From: CAG-964 sp902789345
GTDB taxonomy: Bacteria > Bacillota > Clostridia > Oscillospirales > Acutalibacteraceae
DNA: 64,000 bases
Assembly (NCBI GenBank): GCA_052117325.1
Contig: JBQKJJ010000009.1
Direction: 5' to 3' (one strand)
This document shows positions 61,246-64,000 of the stretch, piece by piece (within the stretch, counting starts at the first letter, position 1; the number at the start of each line of letters is the position of its first letter). Position numbers and translations under genes: made by a program. A model generated the notes under the pieces. The model saw only the letters and a list, made by a program, of their open reading frames with translations. It did not search any database and was not told where the DNA came from.

Positions 61246-61415
61246 ACTGTACCTCTCTGTATTAGTGCAAGCCACCTGTTAATACAGCCTTATTTTATAA
61301 GAGCGTTTGTATTGGTGGCGGTTATAATTTATAATACGGTTTAGTATATAGTATGATTTCGCTATGTTTTTGTTCACAAATAATATAGCCATTAATTTCC
61401 CCTTAAAACAGCAAA

Positions 61416-61445
61416 CGGAGATGTTTTTAAATAAAAACATCTCCG
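61416..61445 (-). terminator. Terminator of the aroQ/peptidase operon
   Basis: CGGAGATGTTTTTA and TAAAAACATCTCCG are perfect partners, just after the peptidase stop. Confidence 0.85.
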
Positions 61446-61463
61446 CATTAATAAATATATTAT

Positions 61464-62540
61464 TTATATAACAATAAGTTCTTTGCTAAGTGCCGCAAAA
61501 TTATGACAGCCGTCATTTGTTACAAGCACCATATCTTCTATTCTTACACCAAATTTATTTGGCAGATAAATGCCCGGCTCTACTGTAATAACCATATTAT
61601 TGCTTAAAATAGTTTCACCTGATACCGAAACATTTGGTTGTTCGTGTATGTCCAAACCAACACCGTGACCGGTAGAGTGACCAAAATATTCGCCGTAGCC
61701 CTCGTTTGAAATAATATCCCTTGCAGTCTTGTCAACAGAACAGGTCTTTACGCCGCTTTTTACCTTTTTAAGTGCAGTAAGCTGTGCCTGCAGTACAATA
61801 TTATATATTTTTTCCATTTCATCGGTAGCGTGATGTACGGCAACGGTGCGTGTCATATCGCTGTGGTAACCGTTATAAAGTGCGCCGATGTCGCTAAGGA
61901 AAAAGTCTCCCTCTTTTACAGGATTATCTCCCGGTACGCCATGAGGAAGTGATGTATTAGCGCCGGTAATTGTAATAAGGCTAAAGGAAACTCCCTCTGC
62001 CCCTTTTTTACGCATAAGGTACTCAAGCTCCAGTGCTATCTGCTCTTCTGTTACGCCGGGCTTTACATAGTTAAGAACCTCTGTGTACGCCTCTTCGGTA
62101 ATTTTTTGCGCCTCTGCTATAAATTTTATTTCATCGGCTGATTTTACAAGCCTTAGGTTGCCTATAAGTGTGTCAAGCATACTGCTGTCTGAAATAGCCG
62201 TTCCAAACTTTGCAAAGGCGTTCTTGTAATTCTCTGCTTGCGCTACGGTAACACTTTCACGCTCAATAAGCAACTCCTTTATATTCTCTTTGCTGCAAAT
62301 TTTCTGTATGCTTTCATACAATCTTTTAAAAACAACCACCTTGCAGTGCTTTACCGACTTTTCTGCTGCCTCGCCGTATCTAAAGTCCACAAGCAAATAT
62401 GCGTTTCTTTCAGTGACAAGAACACAGCCTGCCGATGAATTAAAGCCGGTAAAATAATAACGGTTGGTATTTGATGTAATTAAAAAGCCTTGGGTACTGT
62501 TCTTTAAATTTTTTTGAAGCTTTTCTATTCTTTCTTTCAT
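61464..62540 (-). CDS. Xaa-Pro peptidase (M24 family)
   Basis: From the ATG at 62540 (GGAGG nine bases before) the enzyme is 358 residues. The N-terminal creatinase domain is followed by the metallopeptidase domain with dinuclear metal ligands in LSDIGALYNGYHSDMTR, GHSTGHGVGLDIHE and TVEPGIYLP. It cleaves X-Pro bonds in small peptides. Its order aroQ-peptidase-efp region is common in Firmicutes. Confidence 0.93.
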   Translation of the reverse strand: MKERIEKLQKNLKNSTQGFLITSNTNRYYFTGFNSSAGCVLVTERNAYLLVDFRYGEAAEKSVKHCKVVVFKRLYESIQKICSKENIKELLIERESVTVAQAENYKNAFAKFGTAISDSSMLDTLIGNLRLVKSADEIKFIAEAQKITEEAYTEVLNYVKPGVTEEQIALELEYLMRKKGAEGVSFSLITITGANTSLPHGVPGDNPVKEGDFFLSDIGALYNGYHSDMTRTVAVHHATDEMEKIYNIVLQAQLTALKKVKSGVKTCSVDKTARDIISNEGYGEYFGHSTGHGVGLDIHEQPNVSVSGETILSNNMVITVEPGIYLPNKFGVRIEDMVLVTNDGCHNFAALSKELIVI

Positions 62541-62561
62541 GCTGAGCGCCTCCATACAGAT

Positions 62562-62993
62562 TTAAACAGTCTTAATATAATCCAGTGCCATATTGTAGCC
62601 CTTTGCACCAAAGCCTGCAATCTGACCCACGCATACAGGCGCTGTAACAGATTTATGTCTGAATTCCTCACGGGTATGAATATTTGACATATGCACCTCA
62701 ATAAAAGGAATACTTACGCCTGCAATAGCATCTCTGATTGCATAGCTGTAGTGTGTTAATGCGCCCGGGTTAATTATTACGGCGTCGTATTTGGTGCGGG
62801 CCTCATGAATTTTATCTATAATAGCGCCCTCCCAGTTGCTTTGGTATACATCAACCTCTATACCGATTTCTTTTCCGTAGGCAACAACACTTTGCTCAAT
62901 AGCGTCTGCCGCTGTTTCACCGTAAATTTCCTTTTCTCTTATTCCAACCAAATTAAGGTTAGGACCTAAAAGCAACAAAACCTTTTTATTCAT
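62562..62993 (-). CDS. aroQ: 3-dehydroquinate dehydratase, type II
   Basis: AroQ makes 3-dehydroshikimate in aromatic amino-acid synthesis. The 143-residue protein has LLGPNLNLVGIREKEIYG (with the catalytic Tyr), INPGALTHYSYAIRDAI and EVHMSNIHTREEFRHKS. It lies between the YqeG-type gene and the peptidase gene. Confidence 0.96.
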   Translation of the reverse strand: MNKKVLLLLGPNLNLVGIREKEIYGETAADAIEQSVVAYGKEIGIEVDVYQSNWEGAIIDKIHEARTKYDAVIINPGALTHYSYAIRDAIAGVSIPFIEVHMSNIHTREEFRHKSVTAPVCVGQIAGFGAKGYNMALDYIKTV

Positions 62994-62998
62994 AATAT

Positions 62999-63505
62999 TT
63001 ATTCCTCTTTTATATATGGATTTACTCTGGCTTTTATTCTGTTGGTAAAGCCGGAGGTTAATTTTCTTCTTATTTTTACCGTTGTACCCTCTGCTTCAAG
63101 GGAAATTGGCTCAACCATAAATGTTTTTAAAAATAAAAACTTACCGCCTAAAATGTCTGTAAAAAATTGGTCGCCTATAACCAAGGTACTTTTGCGGTGC
63201 AGTTTAAATTTAAAATACGCCCTTATATAACCATATGGCGACGGCTTAAGACAAAACGAAACAAAGTCGCAGTCTGCCAAGTCGGCAATAGGCCTAACAT
63301 TTTTATAAAAATTATTAGAGCATAATACAACGCTTATACCGTGGGCTTTTACATTGTTTATCCAATTAACATATTTACTATCAATACTGCTGGCACCGTA
63401 GGGCTTTATTGTATTATCAATGTCAAGTAACACGCACTCTGTATTAAGCTGCTTTAAGGTATCTACCGATATGTCAAGCAGGCTTTTAAAGAAATATGTC
63501 TTCAT
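62999..63505 (-). CDS. YqeG-family HAD phosphatase
   Basis: The 168-residue protein has the HAD motif LLDIDNTIKPYG, VLCSNNF (motif II) and VIGDQFFTDILGGKFL (motifs III-IV), as in the YqeG IIIA group. The substrate is unknown. The gene is 5 bp before aroQ. Confidence 0.92.
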   Translation of the reverse strand: MKTYFFKSLLDISVDTLKQLNTECVLLDIDNTIKPYGASSIDSKYVNWINNVKAHGISVVLCSNNFYKNVRPIADLADCDFVSFCLKPSPYGYIRAYFKFKLHRKSTLVIGDQFFTDILGGKFLFLKTFMVEPISLEAEGTTVKIRRKLTSGFTNRIKARVNPYIKEE

Positions 63506-63535
63506 TACTGTGGCACTCCTAAAAATACAACTTAA

Positions 63536-63562
63536 AAAACAAAAAGACGGGCAATGCCCGTC
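63536..63562 (-). terminator. Terminator of rpsU
   Basis: GACGGGC-AT-GCCCGTC (63546-63562) is followed by TTTTTGTTTT on the minus strand. Confidence 0.92.
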
Positions 63563-63597
63563 CCTTGTCTACTAAATTAAGTAAAAAATAAGTAAAA

Positions 63598-63774
63598 TTA
63601 CTTAAATTTACGCTTACGAGCTGCTTCAGACTTCTTCTTGCGCTTTACAGAAGGTTTCTCATAAGCCTCTCTCTTACGAACCTCAGCTATAACGCCGGCT
63701 CTTGCACACTGCTTCTTGAATCTTCTTAAAGCACTCTCAAGAGACTCGTTATCTTTAATTCTAATTTCTGCCAT
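63598..63774 (-). CDS. rpsU: 30S ribosomal protein S21
   Basis: The 58-residue protein MAEIRIKDNESLESALRRFK... with the basic tail KRKKKSEAARKRKFK is bS21, which binds the small-subunit head during initiation. It has its own terminator and is not continuous with the YqeG operon. Confidence 0.97.
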   Translation of the reverse strand: MAEIRIKDNESLESALRRFKKQCARAGVIAEVRKREAYEKPSVKRKKKSEAARKRKFK

Positions 63775-63889
63775 TTATCTTCCCTCCCATCCGCCTAAGG
63801 CATGGGTATTTTGCATATAATTGCGTATAGTATTATACAATATGTTCTCATAGGTGTCAAGACTTAGGAATAAATTTAAGCGAATATTC

Positions 63890-63907
63890 TCTGCGTTGTA
63901 AATAGAT
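63890..63907 (+). repeat. Dispersed 18-bp repeat, copy 2
   Basis: TCTGCGTTGTAAATAGAT, identical to 27230-27247, in the upstream region of rpsU. Confidence 0.5.
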
Positions 63908-63957
63908 GTGACCCATTTTTAGGTAAAAATAAATCAAAGTTTGGTATAGTGTTTTTT

Positions 63958-64000
63958 GAAAGCCTTTGGAGTGGAGCGTAGCGGAACGGAAAAGGCTTTC
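63958..64000. terminator. Inverted repeat at the window end, probable terminator
   Basis: GAAAGCCTTT and AAAGGCTTTC pair across 23 bases containing GAGCGTAGCGGAACGG. The end may be cut by the window. Confidence 0.5.

Noticed and set aside
1..64000. tRNA, rRNA or CRISPR loci
   Set aside because: No cloverleaf with conserved TTCGA arm, no rRNA sequence and no regularly spaced repeats were recognised by eye; a covariance-model search was not possible.

Overview
The window looks like a chromosome segment from a low-GC, spore-forming Firmicute of the Ruminococcus type. R. bromii or a close relative is the best guess. Reasons: an AT-rich genome, many sporulation genes (cotJABC, spoVFA/spoVFB, a GerA/SpoVAF-family gene, ylmC/ymxH, a SleB-like hydrolase), and a large secreted alpha-amylase with a dockerin, as in the amylosome of R. 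bromii. The species call is inference. No tRNA, rRNA, CRISPR array or riboswitch was recognised.

Layout. 1-11 kb is core sequence: partial miaB, an Ig-repeat cell-wall hydrolase, cca, an acyltransferase, an operon of an unknown membrane protein with pyrC and pyrF, a spore germination protein and ylmC/ymxH. 11.0-13.4 kb holds a small divergent ORF, a large serine recombinase and the C-terminal two thirds of spore coat gene cotJC. 14.2-25.5 kb is an 11.3-kb integrative mobilizable element in the 3' end of guaA, with 11-bp direct repeats ATTCCCACTCG at both ends. It carries integrase, excisionase, MobC-like, ATPase, MobV relaxase and TnpV genes, plus a defence cargo: a type II restriction-modification pair (Eco47II-like nuclease and C5 methyltransferase), a nuclease-fold protein, and a two-gene CBASS (CD-NTase and 2TM-NUDIX effector). 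25.5-39.2 kb is metabolic: guaA, an HMGL-type aldolase, ppdK, a GlmU-like uridylyltransferase, prs and the operon purC-purF-purB-purA. 39.4-43.0 kb is the amylase. 43.3-43.9 kb is cotJA, cotJB and the N-terminal third of cotJC. 44-53 kb is a mosaic of acquired regulators, membrane proteins and decayed genes, punctuated by four related terminator hairpins. 53-58 kb is a two-component system with an ABC exporter. 58-64 kb is core: a zinc-ribbon protein, efp, spoVFB/spoVFA, a Xaa-Pro peptidase, aroQ, a YqeG-type phosphatase and rpsU.

Main discovery. cotJC is cut inside its conserved GTEE/LAHLEM segment. The N-terminal part ends at 43,913 and the C-terminal part begins at 12,929-12,932. The cut points share the core GAAT, and joining them restores an in-frame 208-residue CotJC. 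Joining the two outer flanks gives a site with arms ACAACTTAT...GCCA / TGGC...ATAAGTTGT, as expected of a serine-recombinase attP. The recombinase gene ends 36 bp from one junction. Both half genes point the same way, but the C-terminal half lies first. Recombination would therefore restore cotJC on a 30,982-bp circle carrying guaA, ppdK, prs, the pur operon, the amylase and the mobile element, leaving the recombinase on the chromosome. This is an inside-out version of the sporulation-gene intervening elements such as skin in sigK.
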